Notes: generated by a model not told the origin, from the letters alone. Counted from the stretch's first letter, positions 15,431 through 26,449 are shown. The stretch is 64,000 bases of DNA from Euryodendron excelsum (GCA_033060915.1 CM065377.1:39251183-39315182), one strand, 5' to 3'. Made by a program: numbers and translations.

Positions 15431-18212
15431 TGGGTCTTCTTTTTCTTTTTTTTTTTTTTTGGTATTGCGGTCAGAGGTTTTCGGGCCAACTTATGCTTAC
15501 TTTGACTAATTCACTCCCCAATTCGGTCAAAGGCAGACCATTTATGCTGGAAGAAGAGTACTCACGAGGGATAAATCCCTCGCAGCCTTATCCTAAGAGT
15601 TGAACCTGAGTTGGCCAACGTGAGAAGCAAACCCATTTGACCAACTCGAACCCCCTAGGGTTAAACTAAATCGATCTGGTTTCACGTAAAAGGTTCTTAT
15701 CCTCCCAACTCACAGACCTTTCTTATAACATTAAACATAGAAGAATATTTGCCTATGAAAAGCATTGTTATATATTCTAATCGTACCGCAGGTCAAGAAT
15801 GTTAAATAGAAGTCACATGCTCATACTTTATTCTTGTAACACAAATAGACTGAAAGTGGAGAGCACCATAAGAGACTTGCTGAAACACTGGCTTTTCCAT
15901 GTTCTTTATTTTTAAAGACCCAGATTCATGAAGAACCACCCTTGAAGCTTCTGACGGGACTATCAATAGCTTGTCCCCTAAAATCTTTATTATGGAACTG
16001 AACCAGGCTTCACCTGACCAAAGCCAGCATGCAAAATTGCATTACCAAATCTAGCTGTAATTTAAACTGAAACTTTAAACTAAAATCCACATATCATTTC
16101 TTATCATCCGTAATCCAAATAAAATTCACATATGAGAATCCAAAATCCTAATACATGGAAATAAATTCCACATTTTATCTATCATCATCCATTATCCAAA
16201 TAAAATCCACGGAATTCAAAATCCTAATACATGGAAATAAAATCCAAACATCATAGAGCAATACAAGAACAATAGAAAATAAAATCTACATATCCATCCA
16301 AACATATAGATGTATGTCTCCCATGTACTTCAACAAAAAGCACAAGAACTCACTTGTTTTTCGACATTGGATTTGCTTAGTAATTGTGGTTTTTGACATG
16401 TATGTCGCCCACATGTATGCACAATCCAAGTTAGTGATGATGAAGCAAAGAGGAGTATCTCCCATCTACTACTTCTTCTTATTCTTTGCTTTCTCTGATA
16501 GGTGAATCTGCAAATGACAAGAACAAGTCATTTTAACAAGATTTCATATTGCCAATGGCTTTAACAATTTGTTCATTCATCTCTTTGGATGAAAGATGGT
16601 GACTAATCGATGAGACAAACACGTGGGATTGTTGCTCTGGATGTCGGATCGGCTGAAGACTACAGGAGGAAGTGAACATATGGGATTGTCGCTATGGATG
16701 TGGCATTGGCTGATGACCAAATAATGAGGTGAATGCATGGGATTGCTGCTGTGGATGTGGTGTTCGCCGACCCCATCCCAGAGAAATAGCTAAATGCATC
16801 GAGAACCTATCATAACAACATAATATCCACTTAGAAAAAGGAAATGATATATTTCAAGACGTGAAGAGACTTTAAGTAGAAAGTTCAATACATGTTGAGT
16901 ATGCAATGGCTCTGAGGGTGTACTAGCTGGTGCAACAGGTCCACCTACAATCTGCAACTGAGATTCCAAATGCTACACCTATGCTTGCTGAGCTTTAATC
17001 TTAGCTTGCATCTCTGTACGTATATCCCCTATTTATGCATCCATTATCTCCTTGCTTTGCGTCTCCAATTGTACCCGATATTGGCTAAATTGCTCCCGAG
17101 ACTGCTTATATCCACCTCTGAAGATATCAATCAGAGAACGTCCTAAACCAAATTTCTGGCCCTTAAGGTCCAAAACCTGTGTGAAGGCCTCCTCATTTGT
17201 GGCATTAGATTGGGTACAAGATTCCTCCCTTTGTGTCAGGACTCTATAGCTCCCACACCTGTCTCTGCAATTTTGGGCAGTGAAAGGCTATGATTCAACC
17301 ATATCATGATTCTAATTATAAAAATGAGAAACTTCGAAATAGCAGTTTCAGGTTATATGATCTGTAAAATAAAGTTTCCTGCATATAACCTATTTCGTGG
17401 AAATCTTTGAAACCCATGACCCTATTTGGATCATTTTCATGCTTTTTCGTTTCTAAAACAGAAAAATCTTCTCAAAGATATGATCACCAGATGGTCCTAA
17501 AAGTTCACTGAACTAGTGCCATCTTAAAAGTTAGTTCTACATACTGTCACCTCAGCAACCGCTTCACTACTTGTCATGCCATCTTTCAAGTATGCGGCCA
17601 ACCACAGCTGTGGGGCAACTTGCAAGAAGTCCATTATTCTTAATTGTCTTATGAACTTGAAATAAAAGAAAAAAAAGTATTATTTATAACTCTACTCGAA
17701 CTGCAAAGAATGGCTTTCTGCCCGTTGAAATAAAAGAAAAAGTCTTCATCCTTCGGATTTTTTTTTTACTTTTTTTTTAATTTTATTTTGATCGCATGTG
17801 AAATAGTTTTAGATACTAGGAAAAACTATTTCACAAATAATGTTGTACCTGTGCCCTCCGATCCGAGTGCCCCAATAGTATACCCAACCCAAGGCCTGCC
17901 ACTGATGCTCATGTACTCTTTCCGGCGGCCGATGAGCCTAGCCTTTTCCGCATCATTGTTGTTGTTGTTGAATGGCTTATAACCTAATTTTTTCTTTCAG
18001 GCACCCGCCCCCCAAACATCCCACCCCCCCCAAGGTAAAGTTGGGGTAAATAATTTCAAAAACCTATATACATGACTGAGAGGAAAATATTATGGTGCTA
18101 GGTCGTCGATGGACATTGACAGTTTTCTTCAACCTCTTCTTTGCTGCTAAAAATTTCACCTTCGGAAGGGAGTGAGAGGGTTTGATCCGAGTGATGAGAG
18201 AGAGAGGCCATT
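15431..18212. other. Inserted, mostly non-coding DNA left of the hAT element
   Basis: This stretch separates the two halves of the duplicated ankyrin-gene flank. It holds a two-copy repeat of about 82 bp at 16083-16255 (both copies contain AATCCTAATACATGGAAATAA), three variants of a GGGATTG(T/C)(C/T)GCT(A/C)TGGATG motif at 16625-16760, and the transposase remnant below. The rest is unassigned. Confidence 0.5.
16890..17300 (-). pseudogene. Remnant of a plant En/Spm (Ptta-type) transposase C-terminus
   Basis: On the minus strand one frame reads TNEEAFTQVL, then a basic stretch, SREQFSQYRVQLETQSKEIM and EMQAKIKAQQ before an APASTPSEP tail, broken by stops. An NEEAF box followed by a Gln-rich coiled coil is the typical end of the plant transposase family annotated Ptta/En-Spm. 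Upstream on the same strand a fragment reading MDFLQVAPQLW lies at about 17630. No complete reading frame remains. The family call is from memory of the motif order. Confidence 0.45.
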
Positions 18213-18220
18213 GTCTACAA
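18213..18220 (+). repeat. hAT target-site duplication, left copy
   Basis: GTCTACAA directly precedes the left inverted repeat and is repeated exactly at 25358-25365. Eight bases is the diagnostic length for hAT insertion. Confidence 0.95.
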
Positions 18221-18410
18221 TAGGGCTGTCAATGGATCGGGTCTGATCCGGATCCGATTCGGACCCAATCCGTTAAAATCCGATCCAATTATTCAGACCC
18301 GTTAAAAATATCCAATACAATCTGGATCCATTAAATCCATTTATTATTGGTCCGGATATGATCAGACCCGATAAATCCGAATAGAGACCCGATCCGAAAA
18401 TATTATTATT
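18221..18410 (+). repeat. Left TIR and subterminal GATCCG-rich array of the hAT element
   Basis: The 15 bp inverted repeat is followed by about 175 bp in which GGATC, GATCCG, GACCCG and TCCGAT recur on both strands. The right end (25185-25342) mirrors this composition, including GGATCGGGTCTG present at both ends. Such clustered short motifs are known transposase-binding sites in hAT elements. Confidence 0.8.
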
Positions 18411-18639
18411 ATTATTTTTTGCCTCTTATTGATGTGAAAGAGACCAAATCACCAAAATCTAAACTCTCTCTCTTTCTTACGCCTCCCTCTCTCCCTTTCT
18501 CTCTTGCCGATAACTCCTTCTACCACAATCGTCAATCTCTCTCTTTTTCTGGATTGCGCCGTCGGTCTATTCTGTGGAATATCCATAGGCGATAGCTCCT
18601 CCATCTCCGGCAGCCAAGCAAGTGAAGTTCAGATTGAAG

Positions 18640-18786
18640 AAGTTCAGCAAGAGAAGCAGCCAAGCGAGTCGACTCAGACTGAAGAAGTTCCTCAGATTGC
18701 TTGAGGAGGTTGTGAAGGTCAGTGATGTCTTCGGCACTACTCGATAGCCCTTGGATTTGAGCCATCAGAGACTCCACAGTGTTCAT
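18640..18786 (-). pseudogene. CSN3: Captured fragment resembling COP9 signalosome subunit 3 N-terminus
   Basis: Starting with an ATG at 18786 on the minus strand, about 48 residues read MNTVESLMAQIQGLSSS, then an ED-DLHNLLKQSEELL block and SESTRLAASLAEL. This resembles the start of plant CSN3 (FUS11), where an IQGLSG-PEDL-ALH-LL pattern opens the protein. The similarity ends after about residue 48 and the frame becomes arbitrary. The piece lies inside the hAT element, antisense to its transposase, so it is most simply a captured 5' exon. It lacks the PCI domain and cannot make a working subunit. The gene identity is from memory and should be treated as probable. Confidence 0.55.
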
Positions 18787-20535
18787 GTTTAGGTTCGTCT
18801 TTCTTCATTTTTACAGTGTTTGAATTTTTGTTAAAACCGATTGTAGCAACGGGTTCATCTAAAGAATATTTCTTGTAGTTAACAACTTCTGAAATGGGAT
18901 TTTAATTTTGGTTAAAAGTTAGAAATGGGTTTTGAAGTTTATTTTAACCTATATAGTCATATATATACACTATAGGTCTGTTCAGTTCTTTGTTTTTGAT
19001 CCGTCTCTGTGTGTTGATTTTCTTGTTTTCATCTAAGCAAAAATGATTTCTGATTCACAAAGCTTCTCATGATCTGTAGTTTGACTTGGTTGAACTACTA
19101 AAACCTCCATTAATTATCTGTAAATAATTCAAGAACACCAAATTAATAATCATGTGTTTAATATCTTTTGGTTTACATGCTACAACAAATCTTTTTGGGT
19201 TAGTCAATGATACAATCATTTAACAGATTATTGCGAAGAGGGATGTTTGCACAAAGTACATCTGCTTGGAATATTAAAAATTTCATCAAAATCCAGCTTT
19301 TGATAACATCCTTGGAAGAAAAACAAAAAAGTGTTTTAACCTTTGAAATGGTACATATATGCATTGAGTTGCATTAATTTCATTTTTTCCTCTAAAGTTC
19401 AATTTTTTTTCCTTTTTCAATATCTCATCCAGCTCTAAACATGAATGAAACAGGAAGACTAATGTGAATCAATGAGGGGAGCGGAACAGGAAGACTTTCC
19501 AAATGATGGAGGAGCCTTTTATAGACTCTTAAGAGTTCCTTTTTAGCTATTTAGTATAGTTGGTCTTCACGAAAGGTGTTCCTAATATTTATTGATTAGT
19601 GGATTTTGATGGTTCTCTAGGATTGTAAGGTTTTGGTAGGCCTGTACAAAAAAAAATTAAAATGGGGTTTTGTTAGGCCTTCTTTTGTGCTGTTGAGTGT
19701 ATAGGCCTTTCTTTTGTTTTGCTTTGTGTAGATTATCATGGTTTGACCTGTTTTTGTATATTGCAGCCCACCCCTTTGATGCTCTTATTTATTTAGTTAT
19801 TTATTCATAGTTTTCTATGTTACATTGGAAAATTAAAAATCAACTATGTTACACAACTCTATTCTGTTGTCTCCAAGTAATTACAACAGACTTCAGTTGT
19901 TTATAACTCTAATATGTGATTATTTTTTATTTTTATTTTTGATAAGTAAAGTTCCATTATATGATGTTGGAAGAATGATATCCATCACCACCTGTTTAAG
20001 CTTTGATGTGGAACAGGAACAGGTGTTTTTGTGTTCCTTTATGAAATAAGGGAATTGAAAAGCAACACATGCATACCCCATGGAGATATCATAAGGCATT
20101 TTCTAAATTTTGTGATAATTTTAATTTGTAAAAGCTTTCCATTTAACAAATCTGAAATTCTGAGCTGCATATTTTTTTGTAATGAGCTGATAGCTTAAAC
20201 TTGAAAGTGCTGAACATTAGATATATTATTCCAAGGCATTAACTAGAACTTTAGAATCTGTTTGGCTACCTGAAAATTTAGTATTGACATACAAACAAGA
20301 CCTTCCTGCACTTGTCAAAGGTTATTGGCTCCAGACCTGTTTTTTTTCCAAGGAAAGAAATTGTAATGGAGAATACATATCTATCTGCATTAAAATATTT
20401 AAAGGATATAATGCTCATTGTTGCCGTCCCTTCCTTTATTTTCTTGAAAGTATTCTTGTATTATCTTGTACGTCAGGGAAAAAAATTGTCTTACTTTTGT
20501 TTGTCTTCTAAAGAGTGACTTTGACTTATTGAAAG
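18787..20535. other. 5' non-coding part of the hAT element
   Basis: AT-rich sequence between the captured CSN3-like fragment and the transposase start. It probably includes the transposase promoter and a 5' UTR intron, since the start codon is preceded by an AG-ending tract (TTGAAAG). No other gene is supported; the frames at 20284-20518 are short and without domains. Confidence 0.5.
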
Positions 20536-22581
20536 ATGTCTTCTAATCCTACTCAAGCTAGTAGTAGTCATGGTGATGGCAACAATGATTTTGTTGAATT
20601 GGGTGAGGAGACTACTCAAGCATTTCCAAAAAGGAGAAAATCGACTTCAAAGGTATGGAATGACTTTGAAAGAATTAGAACACCTGATGGAAAAGTTGTT
20701 GCTAGGTGTAAGCATTGTAATCATGACTTTGTCGGGGAGAGTAATAAAGGAACAAGCCACTTGTTAAAACATTTGGTGGTGGGTAGATGTACGGGGCTAC
20801 AAAACCGCGATGTTAATGCCTCTAGGAATGTCTCTACTCCTAAGATGTCAACGTTTAAATTTGATCAAGAAAGGAGTCGTATGGACTTTGCTAAAATGAT
20901 AATCAAGCATAACTACCCCTTTAACATGGCTGAACATGAGTTTTTTGAGATATTTTGCAACAATCTTCAGCCAGGATTCAAACTTGTCTCTAGAAACACA
21001 ATTAGGGGGGATGTCCTTGGTGTTTACCAAATGGAAAAGGGCAAATTGTATCAATTTTTGGATGGACTTTCTTGTAAAATCACTATTACAACTGATTTAT
21101 GGACCTCAGACCATCAAAACTTTGCTTATATTTGTTTAACTGCACATTATGTGACTAATGATTGGGAATTAAAGAAGCAGATTCTTGCATATAAGCACAT
21201 CGAACACCCTCATGATGGAGAGACTTTATTTAGATTCATCAAAGATTTAGTGTTGGAATGGAACATAGACAAGAAATTGTTTTCAATAGTGGTTGATAAT
21301 GCGACAAACAATGACGTTATGGTAAGACTTCTTCGGGATTGGCTTTGTGACAAATCAATGTTAGCTTTGGGTGGGGAGTTGTTTCATGTGCGATGTAGTG
21401 CACACATACTCAATTTAATTGTGCAAGATGGGTTGAAAGTTATAGGAAATCTCATTTCTGAAGTTCGGAAAAGTGTAAAGTATTTGAAAAAGTCCTCTTA
21501 TGCAAAACAAAAATTTGATATTGCGGTAAATCAAGTCAAATTGCATGGTAAGAAAAAGGTTCCAATGGATGTTCCAATTAGATGGAACTCCACATACTTG
21601 ATGCTTGAAGCCGCAATAGGGTTGAGAAATGCATTCTTTCGCCTAGAGCAAATTGATAAAAACTATAAGCACAATCATTCAGAAGAGAAATGGGAAATAG
21701 CAAAGATCATCAGTGGGTGTTTGAAGGTTTTCTTTGAGGCTACCTCTCATTTTAGTGGGACTTCTTTTCCGACATCAAATGTATTTTTTCCAGATATATG
21801 TTTAATTCAACTCCATTTGAGGGAATGGGAGGCTAGTGAGCACGAATGTCTACATTTGATGGCCGGTCCAATGTTAGATAAGTTTGAGAAATATTGGAAA
21901 GATTGTTGCTTGGTGTTAGCCATTGCCGTGGTTCTTGATCCAAGGTGCAAATTGGTTTTGGTGCAATATTATTATGGTAGAATTTATGGTAAGAATGCTC
22001 AAAGGCATGTTGAAAGGGTCCAAAATGCCTTCACTGATCTATTTAGTGAATATAAGGGTGCTTTCTCCTCTTCCATAGGTTCTTGTGAACATGTTATTGA
22101 TGATGGTAGCTCCAATGATAGTCAATTGGTTTCTAGTTCTTCCAAGCAAGAAAGTTTGTCTAGTTTCTTCGAGTGGTATATGAGGGATCGTGCTTCTAGG
22201 ATTCATACTTATGAAAAATCTTAACTGGACCAATATTTGGAGGAACCGGTGTTTCCAAACAATGAGAATTTTAATATTCTATATTGGTGGAAGGTTAATA
22301 ATGCTAAATATCCAATTTTAGCAAGGATGGCTCATGATATTTTAGCTATTCCAGCCACTACAATTGCATTAGAGGCTGCATTTAGTGTGGGAGGAAGGAT
22401 AATAGATGAGACACGTGCATCTTTACTTCCGGATATCGTGGAGGCCTTGGTGACTACAAATGACTGGATTGAGTCGCATAAAAAGAGAAGTAAGAATTTA
22501 CAAGAAGTAATTTATTGTTGTTACTTTTTGAAATTCATATTGTATCTTATATCTAATTTTTTTGGTATTTTCAAATGTTGA
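20536..22581 (+). pseudogene. hAT (Ac/RICESLEEPER-type) transposase with one in-frame stop
   Basis: Cut-and-paste transposase acting on the element's inverted repeats. Residues 1-562 (20536-22224) carry a BED zinc finger at about 38-85 (VWNDFERI; CKHC at 58-61; HLLKH at 75-79), and an RNase H-like core with TTDLWTS (D187), IVVDNATNN (D254) and FHVRCSAHILNLIV (about 283-296), then PIRWNSTYLML. A TAA at 22222-22224 interrupts the frame. The same frame continues at once with LDQYLEEP, the WWK motif, and the hAT dimerisation domain (PATTIALEAAFSVGGRI, RASLLPDIVEAL). One substitution would explain the stop. A small 3' intron starting near 22507 is possible. The protein as it stands lacks the dimerisation domain, so the copy is probably non-autonomous. 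Confidence 0.93.
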
Positions 22582-23995
22582 AGAAAGTTTACTGGATGAC
22601 TAACACTACAGTAGAATTCTTCTCAGAATATGGTATATACTTGCTGCCCATTATTTTAAAATTGTATTGCCCTTGCTATTTTTGTTTCTTGTTTGTATCA
22701 AGTTTTGTCTACCTAATTTAGTTGTTGGCAGAACTGACACTAAGGTTTATCTGTTTTTGTTTTTCCAGTCATTTCTTTTTTGTAATTTGAACTTTTAGAT
22801 CTGCAGAATTGTGTTTCCTCTGATCCATAAGTTCTCTGAGAAAAGTGGGTGACTTGCCAGTTTGTTGGCTTTGTAATTTACTTAATTTATTTTTATTCAC
22901 AGGTATGAGAAATGTTTATATTACAACCTAGCTCTTGTTATAAGCTTGTCATAACAAGAAATTAAAAAGAAATAGCAAGCAAACAGATGTTGACACAATG
23001 GAGCTTTCAAGCCTTTATACCCCCTCTCCCTTCAAATAAGAATGTATATATCATACAAACATACAGTGACATTTATAGTTTGTTTGTATATATATATATA
23101 TGGGTGTAGTAGTATGGTCGACTAGAAAAGCAGAGTAATTATTTTTCTTTGTTGTTATAATGAGTTTGAAAAGGATCCAGGTTTAAATGGTTCTGCTCAA
23201 ATTGTGAAGACTAACAAAAAGTGAAAACTAATTTGGAAAATGCTAGGATTTGTGCATTTACCAGCAACTCAGTTGTTTTTTTATTTTTATTTTTTGTTAT
23301 TTATATCGAGGAACGTCTTCAATGCAGGGCCACATTGAAATCACAGGTATGGACTCAGTTCATCCCATGGTCCGCTCTATGCGGATTAGCAACTCAGCTG
23401 TTGAAGTCAGAAAGTTTAACTACCATCATTCGGTTTCGGTTTTATTGAATTATGCAGCAAATTCATGGCACATACATGAACTAAAGGCAGAGATTAATCT
23501 ACTAATTCAGAAAATCAGTGAAAACTTGGCTGGAAATATGTTTAATTAGGAGGGAAAAAGAAAATATAAAAAAAACTTGGCTAGAAATATGTTTTATTAC
23601 TTTGTAAATTTTTAATCTTGTTGAGTCTCTCGTTCATGGAGAATAACATGATATATGAGGTCTCCTATGTTTTAAGTTCACCCAAGAATCTGCAATTCAT
23701 TATTTCATAAAATTCTGTCTTGTATGCAGGACTCAATTTTTTCATCTTCCTTATTAAGAACCTTCTAGTTCGTATCTGTAATATAGTGATATTGATAGCA
23801 AATCTAGGATGATGAGTTTGATATGATCAAATTTTAGTGTTATGCGTGTTTCTCAAATTATTCCTTTAGAGAATGACTGTAGTATTGACTGTATCCTCTG
23901 AACATTGCATTATGGGCATGATAACTCTCCTTTTAATAAATTGATGATATCTTTCATGGAGTCAGTGTTAACATTTTTCTTGTTATCAGTTTATA
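22582..23995 (+). other. 3' non-coding part of the hAT element, first portion
   Basis: AT-rich, with an (AT)n run near 23087-23100. A frame at 23322-23549 (MQGHIEITGMDS; MRISNSAVEVRKFNYHH) follows an AG acceptor-like site and could be another captured exon, but I do not recognise it. Confidence 0.35.
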
Positions 23996-24109
23996 TTGTT
24001 AGGTGCCGTTCCATTTCCTGCTGATGTTCTTCACTTGAAGGAAATTGGTGTTTCTGGAGTGGTTACTAAATGAACCATATGAAACTTTGGTCCGTCATCA
24101 TTATATCAT
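23996..24109 (+). pseudogene. Captured exon of a PTPMT1/DSP-type dual-specificity phosphatase
   Basis: The plus strand reads LLGAVPFPADVLHLKEIGVS, GVVT, then NEPYETLV and, after a further one-base loss, SSLYH, ending at a GTGAGT donor at 24110. This is the conserved block before the catalytic region of plant PTP-localised-to-mitochondrion-type phosphatases (phosphatidylglycerophosphate phosphatase / DSP8 group). A two-base deletion at about 24068 and a one-base deletion at about 24093 break the frame. The catalytic HCKAGRGRS motif is absent because only one exon is present. It lies inside the hAT element in the sense of the transposase, so it is captured host sequence and not a gene in place. 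Confidence 0.75.
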
Positions 24110-24720
24110 GTGAGTGTGCTTGCTAGTGACTTATTTGTAGTTTTCATCATTATTTTTAAGATCTTTTCAGATGTGATATTAATGTTAAAAGGAATAGTCA
24201 GGAAAATAAAAATGTCCATTTGGTTGTCTCAAAGATGGCTGATTTTTGGAGTGGTTAGATGTTGAAATGTTGAGACCTAGAAGTGGCAAAAATTAGAATT
24301 TGTCAAGAATGAACTAAAAACTATATGATCAAAGGAAAAGAAGCAAAAGTTCCCTTACTGGAGTTAATACCTTCTACTCTGCAAATGTTTGTTTCATTTT
24401 CCCAATGGAAGCTGTGAGGGTTCAACGAATAGGGTCCTTAGAGTGCTAATAACACAAATTTATTTTTTTGGTTTGTAATTTACTTTTTCTCTGTTAGAAA
24501 CAAAATTTTCCCTTCCTAGGGTGGCCTTCCAGCCAATTTTCATAAAGCCGTGTCTTCTTTTTTTTATTATTTAAATTTATTCATATCAATGTTAGAGTTA
24601 GACTGTTAGAAATTTAGAATATATGTTCCAGCTATACTCATCTGTCTGGCAAATTTTAGGTCAATCAATAATTATTTCATCCATGTAATATAAATTCCGT
24701 TTTATACAAATCTTAAGTTT

Positions 24721-24916
24721 TATTTGTTTTTGGTCTTCACAGATTTTGAAGCTCTGCAGTTTTTGAGCTCTTGAGTCTTCCTTGTGTTGCTGCAGTTTTT
24801 GGGCTCGTGCTTTACAGTATATTTGTTTCTGCCCTTCACAGATTTTGGCTCTGCATTTCTGGACTCTTGATTCTTCCTTGTGTTGCTGCAATTTTTGAGG
24901 TCTTGCTTTGCAATAT
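24721..24916. repeat. 99 bp tandem duplication inside the hAT element
   Basis: Two copies start TATTTGTTT at 24721 and 24820 and share CTTCACAGATTTTG, CTTCCTTGTGTTGCTGCA and a GCTTT(A/G)CA end. Minor substitutions only. Confidence 0.9.
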
Positions 24917-25342
24917 AACTAGATGATGTTAGCTCAAATTTTTAATTTGCATGTTGTTAGTTCAGGTTTTTTTTTTTTTTACAAAGGAACATAACCTCAG
25001 TGTAGATTGGCAGCTATTGTACTGATGATAACAGTATGTATAGAATATAATGAATGATCATATAGTATGTGTAAGACATTCTAGTGGAAGCTTTTTCAGG
25101 TTGGCTTGTATCTAATTTGTTAAGTGCTCTTGTATTTGAAAAGCACAGTAACCCACCCTCCCTTAAAAAAAAAAAAAAAAAAAAAAACCGGGTCGAATTT
25201 GGTAATTGGATTAGATCCGATTATAAATGGATCGGGTCTGTATATGACAAATCCGACCCGCTAGATTTGGATCTGGATCGGATCTAAGATCTTAACAGAT
25301 CTGGATTGGATTCGGATCTGTCGGATCTGATCCAAATCCGGC

Positions 25343-25365
25343 CCATTGACAGCCTTAGTCTACAA
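25343..25365 (-). repeat. Right hAT inverted repeat plus target-site duplication
   Basis: 25343-25357 is the complement of the left 15 bp inverted repeat, with one mismatch. 25358-25365 is GTCTACAA, identical to 18213-18220. Confidence 0.95.
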
Positions 25366-25689
25366 CATTGAACTCTTCGTTTAGTAAGGAACTAATCTAA
25401 GAGTGATGAGAGAGCTCTTGAGTAGGAAATGAGATGAGATAAGAAGAGTGAGGCAGTGGAGGTGAAGTCTGTGATGCGATAGGTCATTTCCTAGGATTTA
25501 AGAACGGCATTGTTTTAGAAGTTTGTTTTTTTTGCTTCTTTAAATAAACGCTGTCGTTTTGTTTTCGCGACATTGAGATCAACAATGTCTATTAAATTCT
25601 CACTAACCGGTGTTGTAATTGAGCCCATTTAATTTTTCGTTCTATAAAACATTGCACATAATGTGTAGTTTTGGTGGCATTTTCAGAAA
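25366..25689. other. Right flank of the hAT element
   Basis: Continues the DNA present left of 18213. A cluster of inverted and palindrome-like sequence near 25540-25570 (ACGCTGTCGTTTTG) is common in plant transposon ends, but no boundary could be fixed. No gene is supported. Confidence 0.4.
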
Positions 25690-26190
25690 TGCCGTTATAG
25701 CCTCTTTTTCCTGTAAACATCACAAATTCACTACAAAAGCATGCTAATATCTTAAAGTACAACATCATGAAACTAAATGTAATATGAGAGAAAATGCATC
25801 ACAATTTAGGGAAATACTAAATGTACATCATATTCATATCCTATTCTCGAGGAAGTCCACTCTCCATTACAAAATTGCAATAGATATCTAACTAATAAAG
25901 CACCTCTGTGTTTACAACAGTAGTTAGACACTGCTTGATTGAAGAGTCACCTTGGGTTTTAATGGTGTGGAACAAATTAGGATATATATGAAGCTGAAAA
26001 TGATATCTTGAGAGAATATTCTTGTCACACGTTGAAATGTTTTAGTTGATAAATTAAACTTGTAATATTGTATGTAACAAAAATCTAATAACATTATTCC
26101 ATGAAGAATATTGTAGTTTATAAATACATTACACAAATTCATCTTGTACATTCCAATTGCTATCCCTCGTTGAGCTAATAAAGCATACCC
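25690..26190 (-). pseudogene. Duplicate of the 3' flank of the ankyrin gene (part 2)
   Basis: Direct-orientation match to 36265-36645, the 3' end and downstream region of the ankyrin gene. Shared blocks in order are AAACATCACAA, ATGCTAATAT, AAAGTACAACATC, GAGAGAAAATGCATCA, TGAAAATGATATC, AGAATATTCTTGTCAC, TTCTTGTACATTCCAA and ATATCCCTGGTTGA-like sequence. It reaches only the last few codons of the gene. With the part at 15139-15430 it makes a second, decayed copy of this flank. Confidence 0.85.
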
Positions 26191-26380
26191 CTTAAACTTT
26201 AAAGCGTACTATTAATTTGCATTAATCAACACCTTTGTTAGTAGCATATTAGCAATCTCTATAAGAGAATAGATGAAAAACTATCATTTGAGTTGCACAT
26301 ATTCATATAAATATAATTTTTATATATAAATTGACTTTCTGCTTTCGTAATAATTGTCCTTCTGCTTTGTAATAATTGTC

Positions 26381-26449
26381 TAATGACTGAAATGCCTCTT
26401 GAATATACATGTAAATAAATAGATAATTCAAGAGGTATTTCAGTCATTA
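26381..26449. repeat. 24 bp inverted repeat (hairpin) with 21 nt loop
   Basis: Arms TAATGACTGAAATGCC(TCTTGAAT) at 26381-26404 and its near-perfect complement at 26426-26449. The pairing continues weakly outward through ATAATTG/TAATTAT. This may be the core of a small MITE or a short fold-back transcript; nothing else points to a gene. Confidence 0.7.

Larger units (their letters stand above)
18221..25357 (+). mobile_element. Complete hAT transposon, 7,137 bp, with captured gene fragments
   Basis: Terminal inverted repeats TAGGGCTGTCAATGG (18221-18235) and its complement (25343-25357) match at 14 of 15 bases and are flanked by an exact 8 bp target duplication. Both ends carry dense subterminal GGATC/GATCCG-type motifs (18232-18410 and 25185-25342), the kind of array hAT transposases bind. 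The transposase is on the plus strand (20536-22581) with one in-frame stop. The rest is non-coding or holds captured host sequence: a CSN3-like fragment (minus) at 18640-18786 and a phosphatase exon (plus) at 23996-24109. An intact target duplication suggests a fairly recent insertion. The target is other repetitive DNA. Confidence 0.95.

Noticed and set aside
25728..25745. CACTACAAAAGCATG as a CACTA transposon end
   Set aside because: The sequence belongs to the segment shared with the ankyrin 3' flank, and no partner end was found.
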